From Streptomyces hawaiiensis (GTDB lineage Bacteria; Actinomycetota; Actinomycetes; Streptomycetales; Streptomycetaceae), in contig NZ_CP021978.1 in the NCBI RefSeq assembly GCF_004803895.1, positions 124,001 to 188,000 on the forward strand: DNA of 64,000 nucleotides, given 5' to 3'. The stretch's first letter is position 1. Every line of letters begins with the position of its first letter. The notes under the pieces were generated by a model, which searched no databases, was not told where the DNA came from, and worked only from the letters and a program-made list of their open reading frames with translations. The position numbers and the translations under genes were made by a program. Below, one piece after another: positions 43,596 to 53,148 of the stretch.

Positions 43596-44221
43596 GTTCG
43601 GGCAGACCTACGCAGGCGCGCTGCGCCGCCGACAGCCCCAGCCCGGGGACAAGTGGCACCTGGACGAGGGCTTCATCAAGATCAACGGGCGGTTGCAGTA
43701 CCTGTGGCGGGCCGTCGACCAGGACGGGAACGTCCTCGACATCCTCGTGCAGAACCGGCGGGACAAGGCTGCGGCCAGGCGCTTCTTCCACCGTCTTCTC
43801 ACAAAGACCCGCACGCTGCCGCGGGTGGTCGTCACCGACAAGCTCCGCTCCTACGGTGCGGCCCGACGCGAGGTCATGCCCTCCGTCGAGCACCGGCAGT
43901 CGAAGTACCTGAACAACCGGGCGGAGAACAGCCACCAGCCAACGAGGCAGCGCGAACGGGCGATGAAAGGCTTCCGCTCCGTGGGCGGAGCACAGCGGTT
44001 TCTGTCCGCTTTCAGCGGCATCTCGCCCCACTTCCGGCCCCGCCGCCATCTGATGCCCGCACACGACTGTCGAGCCGAGATGACCGTCCGCTTCGCAATC
44101 TGGGAGCAGATCACCGGAGTCCCCGGCCTCGCCGCCACGGCCTGAGCACTGCCCGGAGCCGGGCTCCACCACATCACGACGCACCATCAGACAGCTACCC
44201 GCCCAACAACGTGACAGTGCC
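43596..44221 (+). mobile_element. IS6-family element, 5'-truncated copy
   Basis: One open frame from about 43603 to 44145 encodes the DDE half: DKWHLDEGFIKINGRLQYLW, RVVVTDKLRSYGAARREVMP, NNRAENSHQPTRQRERAMKG, then FISPHFRPRRHLM-like sequence. All three catalytic residues are present. The right repeat CAACGTGACAGTGCC ends at 44221. The helix-turn-helix part and left repeat are missing. It is better preserved than the related copy at 16617-17474. Confidence 0.83.
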
Positions 44222-44520
44222 CTCGCCGATTTTGCGCAGCAAATCCTCAACCAGAGTACGCGTGTTCGTAGGTGCGGCTATGGGCATGGCTGACCTTCCG
44301 TCCTGGTCCTCGTCGTCCGACGCGGAGAGATCACCAATCCTGCCAGCGCGGCCACGCCGAGACGATTACCTGCGAAGTAAGGCAAGCGTATCGGCCAAGA
44401 TCCACTTTCGATACACGCCCTAGTCCCGCGTGGTGCAGGACACGTTCATGACAGGATTGCGCTGGGGAGCGTTCAGGGAAGTCATAGGGGCGCCCATGAT
44501 TGCCGTGAAGGGATTCCCCC
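44222..44520. other. Non-coding stretch before the P450 gene
   Basis: About 300 bases with no recognised gene. It contains the probable P450 promoter. Confidence 0.4.
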
Positions 44521-45888
44521 GTGACGTCCGCTGCTCCTCCCCCCATACCTCGGGCTGCAGGATTGCTTCCGTTCATCGGCCACGCTCTGAAAATGCGCGA
44601 CAACCTCGGCTTCATCGACTCACTGCGCGACACACGGGAGCCGCTCGTCGAGATCGTCTTGCAACCCGGGACCCGCACCATCGTGGTCCAGGACCCGGCT
44701 CTGATCCACCAGATGCTCAAGACCCTGGCACCCACTCTCGACAAGGGCCGACTCTACGACAAGCTGGGCCAGCTGCTGGGCGATAGCGTCGTCACCGCCA
44801 CCGGCCGGCCTCACGTACGCAAACGCCGTCAGTTGCAACCGGCGTTTGCCCACACCGAGATCAGCCGGTACGTCGACATCATGCGTGACGAGGTCACGGC
44901 CACGGTCGCCGGCTGGAAGCTCGGGCGGCTCCTCGACGTGCGTGAGGCGATGGTTGGGCTGAGCCTCGACATGCTGGCCAAGACGGTGTTTGCCGGTAGC
45001 CTCGACGACGCCGTTTTCCGCCGGCTGCGCAGCGACCTTTCGGTGGTGATGAACGGTGTCGGTGTGCGCCTCATGCTGCCCGACTGGGCCGAGCGCCTGC
45101 CGTTGCCCTTCAACCGCCGCTTCGACCGGGCCCGGGCCGGCGTACGCGCCACCGTCAACACCGCCGTCGAGGAACTACAGGCCACAGGACATGACACCGG
45201 GGACATGCTCTCCATGTTGCTGCGCGCCGTGGACGAGGAGACCGGCGAGCCGTTGACCGGGCATCAGATCTGCTCCGAGATCCTCACCCTGGCCGTGGCG
45301 GGCACCGAGACCACCGCGTCGGTTCTGTCGTGGACCCTGTACGAACTGGCCCGCGACCCCGAGGTCGAGGCCCGGGTCCTGGCCGAGCTGGACGAGGTCC
45401 TCGGCGAACGGCCGGTCACCTTCGACGACGTGACCCGGCTGCCGTACCTGAACCGGGTGATCACCGAGACTCTGCGGCTGCACCACCCCGGCTGGTTGGT
45501 CACCCGCCGCACGACCGAGGAGACCCGGCTCGGCGAGTGGACGCTGCCGGCCGGCACCGAACTGGCCTACTGCCAGCACGCCCTGCACCGCGACCCCGAG
45601 CGCTTCCCCCATCCGCTCACGTTCGACCCGGACCGGTGGACCGACGCCGCGCAGGAGCCTGTACCGGGCGCGTTCCTGCCCTTCGGGGACGGCAAGCACA
45701 AGTGCATGGGGGACCGCTTCGCCCGCACCGAGATGGTCACGGCGATCGCGACAATGCTGCGTTCGGTACGGCTGGAACTCGCCGAGGGCCAGGCCATCCG
45801 CCAGGTCGCTCGGCTCACCGTACGGCCGCGCGCCCTGCGGATGACCGTCCGCCCCCGGAACCGGCCCCGAGCCGGGGTCGGCCGCTAG
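44521..45888 (+). CDS. Cytochrome P450
   Basis: The 455-residue protein has a full set of P450 signatures: AGTETTASVLSWTLYELARD is the I-helix oxygen groove, ETLRLHHPGWLVTRR holds the ExxR motif, and FLPFGDGKHKCMGDRFARTE is the haem loop with the Cys ligand. The proline-rich start and overall pattern recall terpenoid oxygenases of the pentalenene-oxygenase type, but no terpene synthase is nearby. No ferredoxin gene adjoins it. The GTG start at 44521 follows AAGGGA. Its TAG stop is made by the CTAG at the left end of an IS1182 element, so the last few residues may have been changed by the insertion. Confidence 0.93.
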   Translation: MTSAAPPPIPRAAGLLPFIGHALKMRDNLGFIDSLRDTREPLVEIVLQPGTRTIVVQDPALIHQMLKTLAPTLDKGRLYDKLGQLLGDSVVTATGRPHVRKRRQLQPAFAHTEISRYVDIMRDEVTATVAGWKLGRLLDVREAMVGLSLDMLAKTVFAGSLDDAVFRRLRSDLSVVMNGVGVRLMLPDWAERLPLPFNRRFDRARAGVRATVNTAVEELQATGHDTGDMLSMLLRAVDEETGEPLTGHQICSEILTLAVAGTETTASVLSWTLYELARDPEVEARVLAELDEVLGERPVTFDDVTRLPYLNRVITETLRLHHPGWLVTRRTTEETRLGEWTLPAGTELAYCQHALHRDPERFPHPLTFDPDRWTDAAQEPVPGAFLPFGDGKHKCMGDRFARTEMVTAIATMLRSVRLELAEGQAIRQVARLTVRPRALRMTVRPRNRPRAGVGR

Positions 45889-45911
45889 AAGGTCGATGAA
45901 GATCTTGGTGA

Positions 45912-45943
45912 GGGGCTGTCCGGCCGTCAGGCCGGACAGCCCC
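45912..45943. terminator. Subterminal hairpin, left end of IS1182
   Basis: Perfect 14-bp stem (45912-45925 with 45930-45943) with a GTCA loop. It can stop transcripts from the P450 gene or from the transposase. Confidence 0.75.
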
Positions 45944-47542
45944 TGCGGTCATGCACCGGCCGGTGCCAGGTGCCAGGTGCCAGGTGCCACTGGTGTGGGT
46001 GAGTCCGAGGTTGATCAGCCGGCGGAGGTTGAGGGCCGCGGCTCGAGTGTGGGGCCACGTGTCGTTCTTGATGGTGACGCGGTAGCGCAGTCGCCGGTTG
46101 CCGTGGTGGACGAGCCAGGCTACGGCGCGTTCGACCGGGGGTCGCCAGCGGCGGTAGTCGGCCTGCCAGCCGGGGTCGGTGGCGGCCTGGTGGCGGGCGG
46201 CTGTCTGCAGGTCGTGTTGAGGTCGGATGGTCAGGATGCGTCCGGCCTTGGCTTTGGTGCACCGCTCGCGCAGGGGGCATCCGGTGCATAAGTTCCCGAA
46301 AGCGGCTTTGCGTTGGTGGTGCTGCCCGCCGGGGTCGGACAGGGCCACGGCGTGTCCGGCCGGGCAGGTCACGATGGCGGCGGTGGTGTCGATGGTGAAG
46401 TCGTCGAGGGTGAAGCCGCCGGGAACGGCGGGCCGCAGCGGGGCGGGCTTGAGGAACAGCCGGTTGCCCGGCCTCGTGGAGGGCTTGGCGGGCGTCGCCG
46501 GTGGAATAGGCGGTGTCACCGATGGCGTCCACCGTGGTGTCCTCGTCGGCGAGCAGATCCAGGCCGACGGCGGCCTCGTGGTGCTCGGGCCCGACGTCGG
46601 GGCGCAGGGCGACGGCGGTGTAAAAGCAGGTCTCGGGCTCGATGGCCAGGTGGGCCTTGAAGCCGTCCTGCTGGTGGCTGCGGGTCTTGTGGACGTGTCG
46701 GGCTTCGGGAACGACCGTGGAGACCATCCGGCTGGGGGCGGTGCCCTGGGTGATGCGCCAGCGTCCGTCGCGGCCGTCGGAGTCCTCGGCGGGCTCGACG
46801 TCCTGACCGGCGACCAGGGCCAGGATGCCCACTGCGTTCGTGGCCTTCTCGCCGAGTTGCTGGTCGGGCAGGTGGCCCAGCAGCCGCAGCGCATCGGTGA
46901 CCAGCGCGTCGACCAGATCGGCGCGGGCCTGCCCGTCGTCCAGGCGATCTTCGGTTTGCCCGGGTCGGTGTAGTCGTGCGCGCTGCACTGGGCAGCGGCG
47001 ATTGTCTCGGCGCCGGGGACCTCGCGGATCACCGTGCGGACGGCGGCGATGATCTGGGTGACGGTGTCCTGGGTGGCGACCGCGTCGTCCAGCACGGTGG
47101 AGTCCAGAGCCCGGCGGTGCTTGCCCTTCAGCACGCCGGTGGCCTTCACGGCTTTTCGCACGGCCTCGAAGATCCGGTTCGGGCGGGCGGAACGGGCCAG
47201 CCGGCGGCGGAAGTAGGCCAGCAGCGACGGGTCGAAGGCCATGTCGTTGAGGCCCAGTCCGCAGGCGGCCTTCCACCGCAGGTCGCACCGCAGTTCCTGG
47301 ACCGTCTCGAAATCCGACAGCCCGTGCAGGGCCTGCACGGTGATCGCGGCGGCCAGGATCTGCGGCGGCATGCTCGGCCGCCCGTTCGCCGACGGATACA
47401 TGTCCGCGAACATCTCAGCCGGGAACAGCTCGCCGCGATGCTCGGCCAGGAACGCGAACACACTCCCGGACGGGATCAACTCCCGGCACTTCTCCCACAC
47501 GTCCGGCCCGACGGTCTCGCCGACCCACTCACCCATTGCCAC
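45927..47542 (-). pseudogene. IS1182-family transposase, two compensating frameshifts
   Basis: The start at 47542 gives MAMGEWVGETVGPDVWEKCR, ITVQALHGLSDFETVQELRC and DSTVLDDAVATQDTVTQIIA. Near 46945 the frame changes to GEKATNAVGILALVAGQDVE and KAHLAIEPETCFYTAVALRP, and near 46470 back to FTLDDFTIDTTAAIVTCPAG, RCTKAKAGRILTIRPQHDL, RRWRPPVERAVAWLVHHGNR. The cysteine pattern CTGCPLRERC is typical. The C-terminus depends on a 7-bp tandem repeat (45962-45989). Not functional as read, but only two bases away. Confidence 0.82.
45962..45989. repeat. Four tandem copies of GGTGCCA
   Basis: A 7-bp unit repeated four times within the transposase 3' end. Each gain or loss shifts the reading frame, giving ends at 45927 or beyond the element. 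Confidence 0.9.
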
Positions 47543-47550
47543 ATGACGAG

Positions 47551-47582
47551 TCTGGCCCTGCCGCGTCAGCGGCAGGGCCAGA
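47551..47582. terminator. Subterminal hairpin, right end of IS1182
   Basis: Perfect 14-bp stem (47551-47564 with 47569-47582), GTCA loop, between the transposase start and the right repeat. It would block read-through from outside into the transposase gene. Confidence 0.75.
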
Positions 47583-47608
47583 ACCCAAGATCTTCATGAG
47601 CCTTCTAG

Positions 47609-47979
47609 CCGCGATGGGCTACCTGCGGAAGCAGGCCCCGCTGTTGGGGGCTGCAGCAGGCGAAGGCCTATGTCATGGCCGTCCGGGACGGAGACGAGCC
47701 CCCGGAGGAGCTGGTCGGCCTCACCCGGACGCCGGAGAGGTGCCCTCCGCTGCCCATCAGCACCCTGGCTGGCCCGGCTCGGTAGCGGTCCGGCAAAGGG
47801 GACGGGATCCTGGCCGCACGGCTGCCCCCCGGCCGGGAGAGTCGGCGGACCATGATACCGATCATCGCCCACCGGATCATCGCCGGCGCCGGCCTGACCC
47901 TCGACAACCCAACGTCACCCTGACGAGCCGAAGTCAGTAAGCGCTGGGACGGCCAGATGAAGATCCGTATCTTGGCCAC
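47609..47979 (+). other. Decayed coding region after IS1182
   Basis: A frame reads QQAKAYVMAVRDGDEPPEEL then VGLTRTPERCPPLPISTLAG (about 47655-47780) and looks like a small hypothetical protein, but it has no start and ends in a stop; the rest is unassigned. Confidence 0.3.
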
Positions 47980-48789
47980 ATGGTGGATGAGGGAGAGTCG
48001 AGACTCTTTGTGAACCGGTGGGGCGACACATCGGACCCGGCATGTGTAGGACGCGCTTCCTACCAGGATGAGTGCGTGTGCTTCGACCAGGCCAAACCGC
48101 ACCCGCGAGCCCGTGTCGGTTTCCACCCCGAACGCCAGGACACTTCGACCGCTGGGTGGCGACATCTGCTGGAGTTGATCAAAGAGGCCGCGGAGGACGG
48201 GCGGGAGGAGTTCCGACCTCTGGTCGAACTCAGCGCCGACGAGCGTCGGCAGGTCATCACCCTGCCGACGACCATCGCCAGACTGACGGCGGTCAAGCAC
48301 CTCGTGCTCTACGGCAGCAACCTGGTTCGAATGCCGCCCGAGATCGGGGCAATGACCAGCCTGGAGGAGCTCACCCCCTACACCTCGTACCGGCTGCATT
48401 GGTTCCCCTATGAGATCACCAGGTGCTCAAAGCTGGCCCGCAGCACGGTGAGCACCCGCGCGCTGTTCGGGAACTACAAGCTCCGTCCTCTTTTCCCTCG
48501 GCTCCAGGCCTGGCAGGGCTCCGTTGCTGATCTCGACCTGACACAGCTGGATGCCGGGCGCTGGGGAACGACCGCCGTCCGCGGGTGCAGTGTCTGCGAT
48601 CGGCCGATCGAGCAGGGCGGGCTCCACCAGGTGTGGATCTCGCTGCGGGTGGCCACCGATGTCCTGCCTCTCTTGGTCAATGCCTGCTCGGCAGCTTGCG
48701 TTTCTGCCCTCCCCTCCGGCGCCGAGGACTACGTGCAGCTGCCGCATACAGGCGGCAGGGTCAAGCAACCACCGTCCGACTGGGACTGA
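47980..48789 (+). CDS. Leucine-rich-repeat protein with a C-terminal Cys cluster
   Basis: The 269-residue protein has two to three LRR units around residues 90-150 (ITLPTTIARLTAVKHLVLYG, NLVRMPPEIGAMTSLEELTP). The C-terminus has CSVCDRPIEQGGLHQVW and CSAACVSALPSGAEDY, four cysteines spaced like a small zinc site. Such proteins are common in Streptomyces, are cytoplasmic by sequence and have no known role. The ATG at 47980 follows no strong site. It is a single gene between IS1182 debris and a convergent methyltransferase. Confidence 0.8.
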   Translation: MVDEGESRLFVNRWGDTSDPACVGRASYQDECVCFDQAKPHPRARVGFHPERQDTSTAGWRHLLELIKEAAEDGREEFRPLVELSADERRQVITLPTTIARLTAVKHLVLYGSNLVRMPPEIGAMTSLEELTPYTSYRLHWFPYEITRCSKLARSTVSTRALFGNYKLRPLFPRLQAWQGSVADLDLTQLDAGRWGTTAVRGCSVCDRPIEQGGLHQVWISLRVATDVLPLLVNACSAACVSALPSGAEDYVQLPHTGGRVKQPPSDWD

Positions 48790-48861
48790 TCTCGTTCATG
48801 TGCGCACCGACGTAGGGCCTGTCCGGCGAGGGGATGCCTTCACGTCTCGGCGCGGCGGAAC

Positions 48862-49602
48862 CTACGGTTTGTGGGTTACCCAGAGCAGTTCCGCCGGCCA
48901 GCGGTGTGCCCAGTCGGGTGGGTCGGTTTCGTTGTAGCCGTTGGGTGTTCCGAGTTCGGGCCGCGGCTCGATGAGGTCGTCGATGATGAGACCCGCGCCG
49001 CGCAGGACCTTGACCCAGTCGCCGTAGGTGAGCTGATAGCTGGTCGCACCGTCGTCTTCTGCGATGGTGTTCAACCCGAAGTAGTCCTGCTGCAGCGTCG
49101 TGGTCACGCGGCTGGCGGCTTCGTCGTAGCAAGCTTCGAACCATGGGCTGGCGACGTTGAACACCAGGCGCCCGCCTCGGCCCAAGACGCGTGCGGCCTG
49201 CGGGACGGCCAGGTGCGGGGGCGCCCAGCTGAGCCCACCAAAGTCGCAGAACACCAGGTCGAAGCTGTCGGCGGCGAAGGGGAGTTGTTCGGCGGCGCCT
49301 TGCACTAGCGGGTAGCGGGCCGCTCCCATCGCGCGGGCCGCTGCGGCGAGTTGGGCTTCGGACAGGTCGAGCCCGACCACGGTGGCGCCCTCGGCGGCGA
49401 GCGCCCTGGACCACTGGCCGGCGCCGCAGCCGAGTTCGAGGACGCGCTTGCCGGTGACGTCGCCCAGGGCGTGCAGGTGCGCGTCGGGGATGGAGTACAT
49501 GCCCCACAGCCGGGGGGTGGCGCCGATTTGCGGGTCGTGCTCGTGCTGGTAGGCGCTGCTGATCTGGTTCCAGAGCCGCCGGTTGGCGGGGATACTGTCC
49601 AC
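48862..49602 (-). CDS. Class I SAM-dependent methyltransferase
   Basis: The GTG at 49602 gives VDSIPANRRLWNQISSAYQH, a normal family start, and 246 residues. Motif I is VLELGCGAGQW (54-64), followed by VVGLDLSEAQLAAAARAMGA, DLVFCDFGGLSWAPPH in place of the usual DxVxS motif IV, and VLGRGGRLVFNVASPWF. Substrate not evident; small-molecule O/N-methylation is likely. It is divergent from the DHFR-like gene at 49728. Confidence 0.9.
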   Translation of the reverse strand: MDSIPANRRLWNQISSAYQHEHDPQIGATPRLWGMYSIPDAHLHALGDVTGKRVLELGCGAGQWSRALAAEGATVVGLDLSEAQLAAAARAMGAARYPLVQGAAEQLPFAADSFDLVFCDFGGLSWAPPHLAVPQAARVLGRGGRLVFNVASPWFEACYDEAASRVTTTLQQDYFGLNTIAEDDGATSYQLTYGDWVKVLRGAGLIIDDLIEPRPELGTPNGYNETDPPDWAHRWPAELLWVTHKP

Positions 49603-49727
49603 GTGCCGACTCCAGCACTGCCTGCCGGGGGTGGTCAACACGATTGGGGCACTGGCCGGCCCTCGCCTCGGTCCGGCCCTGTCTCGGCCCATGATCCGCC
49701 GGACGAGCCCTAGGAAAGGACACCGCG

Positions 49728-50332
49728 ATGTCGGAGCTTCTCGTCGACTTCATCACCTCCCTCGACGGCCACGCATCGGGAGAGGGATGGCCCGGGTTCT
49801 GGGGCTCGAGGGCCCGGAGTACCTCGCATGGCTCGGCGAGCAGCCCGAGGCCACCTACCTGATGGGAGCGAACACCTACCGCCTGATGTCGGGCTTCGCC
49901 GCAGGCGAGCTCCCGAATGGCCAAGACGAGTTGAGGCCCGAAGAAGAGGCGTCCGTCGACGAGCTCACGCAAGCGTCCAAGGTGGTGTTCTCCTCCTCAC
50001 TCGAGGAGCCACTGACGTGGGCCAACTCCACGCTCGTCCGCGACGACGCCGTCGAGGCGGTCCGCGCCATGAAGTCGAGTGGCTCGGGGCTCCTCAGCAC
50101 GATCGGCAGCCTCAGCCTGTGCCGGTCCCTGCTACGAGCCGGACTCGTCGATCGCTTCCGGGTCGTGATGTTCCCGGTGATCACAGGGGCCACGGGCGAC
50201 GAACGCATTTACGACGGCTATCCGGACGTTGCCCTCGAGATGATCGAGCACCGCACCTTCGACGGCCGCATCCAGCTGGTCGAGTACAAGCCCCGCGTGC
50301 TCGAGCACCCCCCGCTCGGCGTCCCTGCGTGA
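49728..50332 (+). pseudogene. Dihydrofolate reductase-family (RibD C-terminal) protein, one-base frameshift
   Basis: The ATG at 49728, after AAAGGA, starts MSELLVDFITSLDGHASGEG in one frame; after about 49805 the sequence continues in another frame as LEGPEYLAWLGEQPEATYLM, GANTYRLMSGF, VFSSSLEEPLTWANSTLVRD, SGLLSTIGSLSLCRSLLRAG and VMFPVITGATGDERIYDGYP to the stop at 50332. One base is missing in the GGGGCTC run. With that base the protein is about 200 residues, normal for the family. Confidence 0.83.
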
Positions 50333-50589
50333 CGTCGCCCCGTCCACCGGTCTGGACGGCCGCCAGGCCGGCGCCGGCGGGCGCGGAGCAAGACCTCATA
50401 GAGGGCGAACGGCCAACGTCAGGACTCCCGGTCCATCGTCGCTGTGCGGCGGGAGTTGACGCCGCAGCAGAACAGGCGAACGCACGGGCTTCACTGGTGC
50501 GGTGGTGGAAGGTGATGCACCGGCTAGTGTGCCGACACCCAGACCGACGCGGGCCGGCGGGCGCTGTCCCCGCTGTTCGGCGGCCCCCG

Positions 50590-50805
50590 GCCCCGTAGCG
50601 TCGTCGAGCAGTACTTCGACGCGAACGGCGTCAGCGCTGTCGCAGGCAAGCCCGGTACCTACGTCATCACCGACAAGGAAACCGACCGGTTGATCGGGAC
50701 ACTCGTACTCGACCGCCGCTCCGCCGACCTTCCCGGGCACATCACCAAGGAAGGCGGGGAGCTGGAGCTGACCTACCTGCTCCGGCGCGAAAGTTGGGCC
50801 GGGTG
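50590..50805 (+). pseudogene. GNAT acetyltransferase fragment
   Basis: RSVVEQYFDANGVSAVAGKP, GTYVITDKETDRLIGTLVLD and GGELELTYLLRRESWAG are the middle strands of a RimJ/RimL-type acetyltransferase, cut just before the acetyl-CoA loop by integrase sequence on the other strand. Confidence 0.65.
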
Positions 50806-50990
50806 TTCTCTTCGAAGATCTTCTCGGCCCGGCGGTAGGAGAGCCGGGCCCGGCTCGTCTCGGAGCACACGTCGAGGGTCGGCGTCCCGGCCGGGGCGCT
50901 GCGGTCGGTGAGGAACAGCGGGCCGCAGGTGCGGCGGGGGCTGAGCCGGGGCAGCAGCTGGGCGGTGCCGGACTGTCAGTGAACTGAAAA
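50790..50990 (-). pseudogene. Tyrosine-recombinase (integrase) fragment
   Basis: LLPRLSPRRTCGPLFLTDRS, DVCSETSRARLSYRRAEKIF and EENTRPNF match the segment before the HxLRHS box of actinobacterial site-specific integrases. The catalytic Arg/His/Tyr blocks are missing. Confidence 0.55.
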
Positions 50991-51194
50991 CTCCCCTGCG
51001 GTCCGACACTGACCTCCCCGGAGAACCTCATGGGCTGCCCACGCGTGTGCTCTTGGTGAAGCCGATCACGTAAGCGCATGTGGCAAAGCCAGGACTGGCT
51101 GTCGTGGTCATCGCGGCCGCGATGACCAGACCGCCTTCGCGGTCCAGGAGCTGCTCGCAGCCCAATGGGCGATCGCGCCGGCAGACCATACGAC

Positions 51195-51520
51195 GTGCCC
51201 GCGTGGACCAGGTCGTAGGTCTTGCCGCCCACGGTGATGCCGGAGAGCTGTCTGTAGTCCGTCCACGTCTCGTTGGTGCGGACGGTGCCGCTTGCCGCGG
51301 CGGGTTCATTGCCGAGCTTGTCGTAGGACCAGCCCGTGGTGGAGCCGTTCTTGCCGGTCAGCTCGCTCGCGTCGTCGTAGGTGTACGTCGTCCCCCGGGG
51401 CAGGCGTTCTTGGTGCCGTCCTGGGAGGTGAGGCTGCCTGCCTTGTCCCAGCAGTACAGCCACGACGCCTTGGGCCCGGGTATAGACGCGAATTGCGCTC
51501 GATCGCTGACGCAGCGCGAC
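51195..51520 (-). pseudogene. RHS/YD-repeat protein fragment
   Basis: TYTYDDASELTGKNGSTTGW, SYDKLGNEPAAASGTVRTNE, TWTDYRQLSGITVGGKTYDL are three successive YD/RHS repeats. The flanks are unrelated. A second RHS fragment, the C-terminal end, lies at 56819-57420 on the same strand; both could come from one large gene split by insertions. Confidence 0.7.
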
Positions 51521-51648
51521 GCCGGTGATGACGGTCCGGAATCGCACCGGCCATCTGAGCCCGGCCGGCCGTTGCCGAGACGGCTCTCGTGACCGTTGGG
51601 TTCACCGTCGAGATCGCCCCGGCCGATCCACAGCGGTTCACCAGGCGG

Positions 51649-52056
51649 CTACGACCCGGCAGCGGGGCGCAACAGCAAGCGCGGAGACAGTGTCTGGACC
51701 AGGGCCAGGGTGCTGAGGGCGAACATCACCACGCCCAAGGGGACATGGAACGAGGGCACGTGAGCGATGCCGAGTGCGACCTGCGTCGAGGCGAGTAGGA
51801 GGAAGCCGGTGGCGTACAGGACGGGGCGGGGTGATCCGCCGCCTGGGCGCCAGGCCAGGATCGCGGCGAGCACGTACAACACGGCGGCTGCGTACATCAC
51901 CTTCGATCCGACGTCGTGCATCAGATAGCCGTGGGACGAGGTCAGCAGCATGCCTGCGGTGACCGCCTGGAAGAAGAGGGTCAGGGTCTGCAGTGCTATC
52001 GCGGTCCTGAGGAAGGTGAGGCCGCGCGGCGCAACGGCCGTCATCTGTCTGGTCAT
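51649..52056 (-). CDS. Four-helix membrane protein in the ECF41 operon
   Basis: The ATG at 52056 with GAGGGGA gives 135 residues and four hydrophobic helices (about 15-40, 50-70, 78-95, 103-125). It resembles DoxX-like or small DUF membrane proteins but has no clear signature. It starts 58 bases after the sigma-factor stop on the same strand, so it is probably the third gene of the oxidoreductase/sigma unit. Confidence 0.75.
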   Translation of the reverse strand: MTRQMTAVAPRGLTFLRTAIALQTLTLFFQAVTAGMLLTSSHGYLMHDVGSKVMYAAAVLYVLAAILAWRPGGGSPRPVLYATGFLLLASTQVALGIAHVPSFHVPLGVVMFALSTLALVQTLSPRLLLRPAAGS

Positions 52057-52114
52057 GGTGTGGTCCCCTCTTGTGGTGTGGGCCATAGACGGGTGTCTGT
52101 CCGCGCCGACGGCG

Positions 52115-53011
52115 TCAGCGCAGGGTGAGCGGGGTTTCGGAGGTGACGTGGGTCAGCTTCTCGGGGTTGCGGACGAAGTAGAGGCCGGTGATGCGGGCGT
52201 CCTCGACGCGGACGGCCATGACGCCGTCCAGCTCGCCGCCCACGTATACGGCCAGTGCGGGGCTGCCGTTGATCACGGTGGGCTCCCAGGTGATGGTGGC
52301 CTTGACCTTGGCGGAGCCGCCGAGGTAGAAGCGGACGATCTTTTCGGCACCGGTGACCGGATGCAACGCGGCGCGCTTGACGCCGCCGCCGTCGCTGAGC
52401 AGGACGACGTCGGGGGCGAGTACGTCGAGGAGGTCCTGCGGGCTCCCGCTTTCGATGGCGCGCTGGAAGGACTCCAAGGCCACCCGGGTCTCACTCGCGG
52501 AGGCCGTCCGGCGGGGGCGGCGAGCGCCGACGTGCCGGCGAGCCCGGTGCGCGATCTGGCGGACGGCATCGGGGCTCTTGCCGACGGCTTCGGCGATCTC
52601 GTCGTAGTCGACCTCGAAGACCTCGCGCAGCACGAACACCGCCCGCTCGGTCGGGGAAAGACTTTCCAGGACGAGCATCATCGCCATCGACATGCTCTCG
52701 GCGAGTTCGATGTCCTCGGCCACGTCCGGCGTGGTGATCAGCGGCTCGGGCAGCCACTGGCCGACGTACGCCTCGCGGCGGCGCTTCACGGTGCGCAGCC
52801 GGTTGAGCGCCTGCCGGGTCGCGATCCGCACCAGATACGCCCGCTGGTCGCTCACCTGCCCCAAGTCGACCTTGACCCAGCGCAGCCAGGTCTCCTGGAG
52901 GACGTCCTCGGCATCGGCCGCCGATCCGAGCATCTCGTAGGCGACGGTGAACAGCAGGTTGCGGTGGGCGACGAACGCTTCGGTCGCCAGGTCGGTGGTG
53001 TGGTCGGTCAT
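52115..53011 (-). CDS. ECF41-group RNA polymerase sigma factor
   Basis: The ATG at 53011 gives 298 residues. Region 2 is FVAHRNLLFTVAYEMLGSAADAED and LQETWLRWVKVDLGQV; region 4 is RAVFVLREVFEVDYDEIAEA with VGKSPDAVRQIAHRARRHVG. ECF41 hallmarks are all present: a WLPEPL linker, a SnoaL-like C-terminal domain (about 175-298), the DGGG motif in LLSDGGGVKRAALH and an NPEKL near the end. In this group the C-terminal domain tunes activity in place of a separate anti-sigma factor. The open frame extends far upstream but shows no sigma homology there. It follows a flavin oxidoreductase gene, the classical ECF41 partner type. Confidence 0.93.
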   Translation of the reverse strand: MTDHTTDLATEAFVAHRNLLFTVAYEMLGSAADAEDVLQETWLRWVKVDLGQVSDQRAYLVRIATRQALNRLRTVKRRREAYVGQWLPEPLITTPDVAEDIELAESMSMAMMLVLESLSPTERAVFVLREVFEVDYDEIAEAVGKSPDAVRQIAHRARRHVGARRPRRTASASETRVALESFQRAIESGSPQDLLDVLAPDVVLLSDGGGVKRAALHPVTGAEKIVRFYLGGSAKVKATITWEPTVINGSPALAVYVGGELDGVMAVRVEDARITGLYFVRNPEKLTHVTSETPLTLR

Positions 53012-53148
53012 CTCTCGGTCTCTCTCCCTCGAATGCCTGGTCAGGCTGCCCGCCCCGCGATGGCCGACGCCTCGCCGTGCTTGGCCTGCGGCAGTTGTCG
53101 GGGCGGTGGTCGTCCTTGGGCTCGGTGTGCACGACGCCATAGGTGTTC

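Larger units (their letters stand above)
45885..47608 (-). mobile_element. IS1182-family insertion sequence with CTAG at both ends
   Basis: Imperfect inverted repeats about 20 bp long (45889-45908 and 47585-47604) are each followed outward by CTAG (45885-45888, 47605-47608), consistent with a 4-bp target duplication. Just inside each repeat is a perfect 14-bp hairpin with a GTCA loop (45912-45943 and 47551-47582). The single gene is a frameshifted IS1182-type transposase. The element sits exactly at the 3' end of the P450 gene. Confidence 0.85.

Noticed and set aside
45962..45989. Short tandem repeats considered as a CRISPR array
   Set aside because: Units are 7 bp without spacers; no CRISPR-like repeat-spacer pattern or cas gene is seen in the window.
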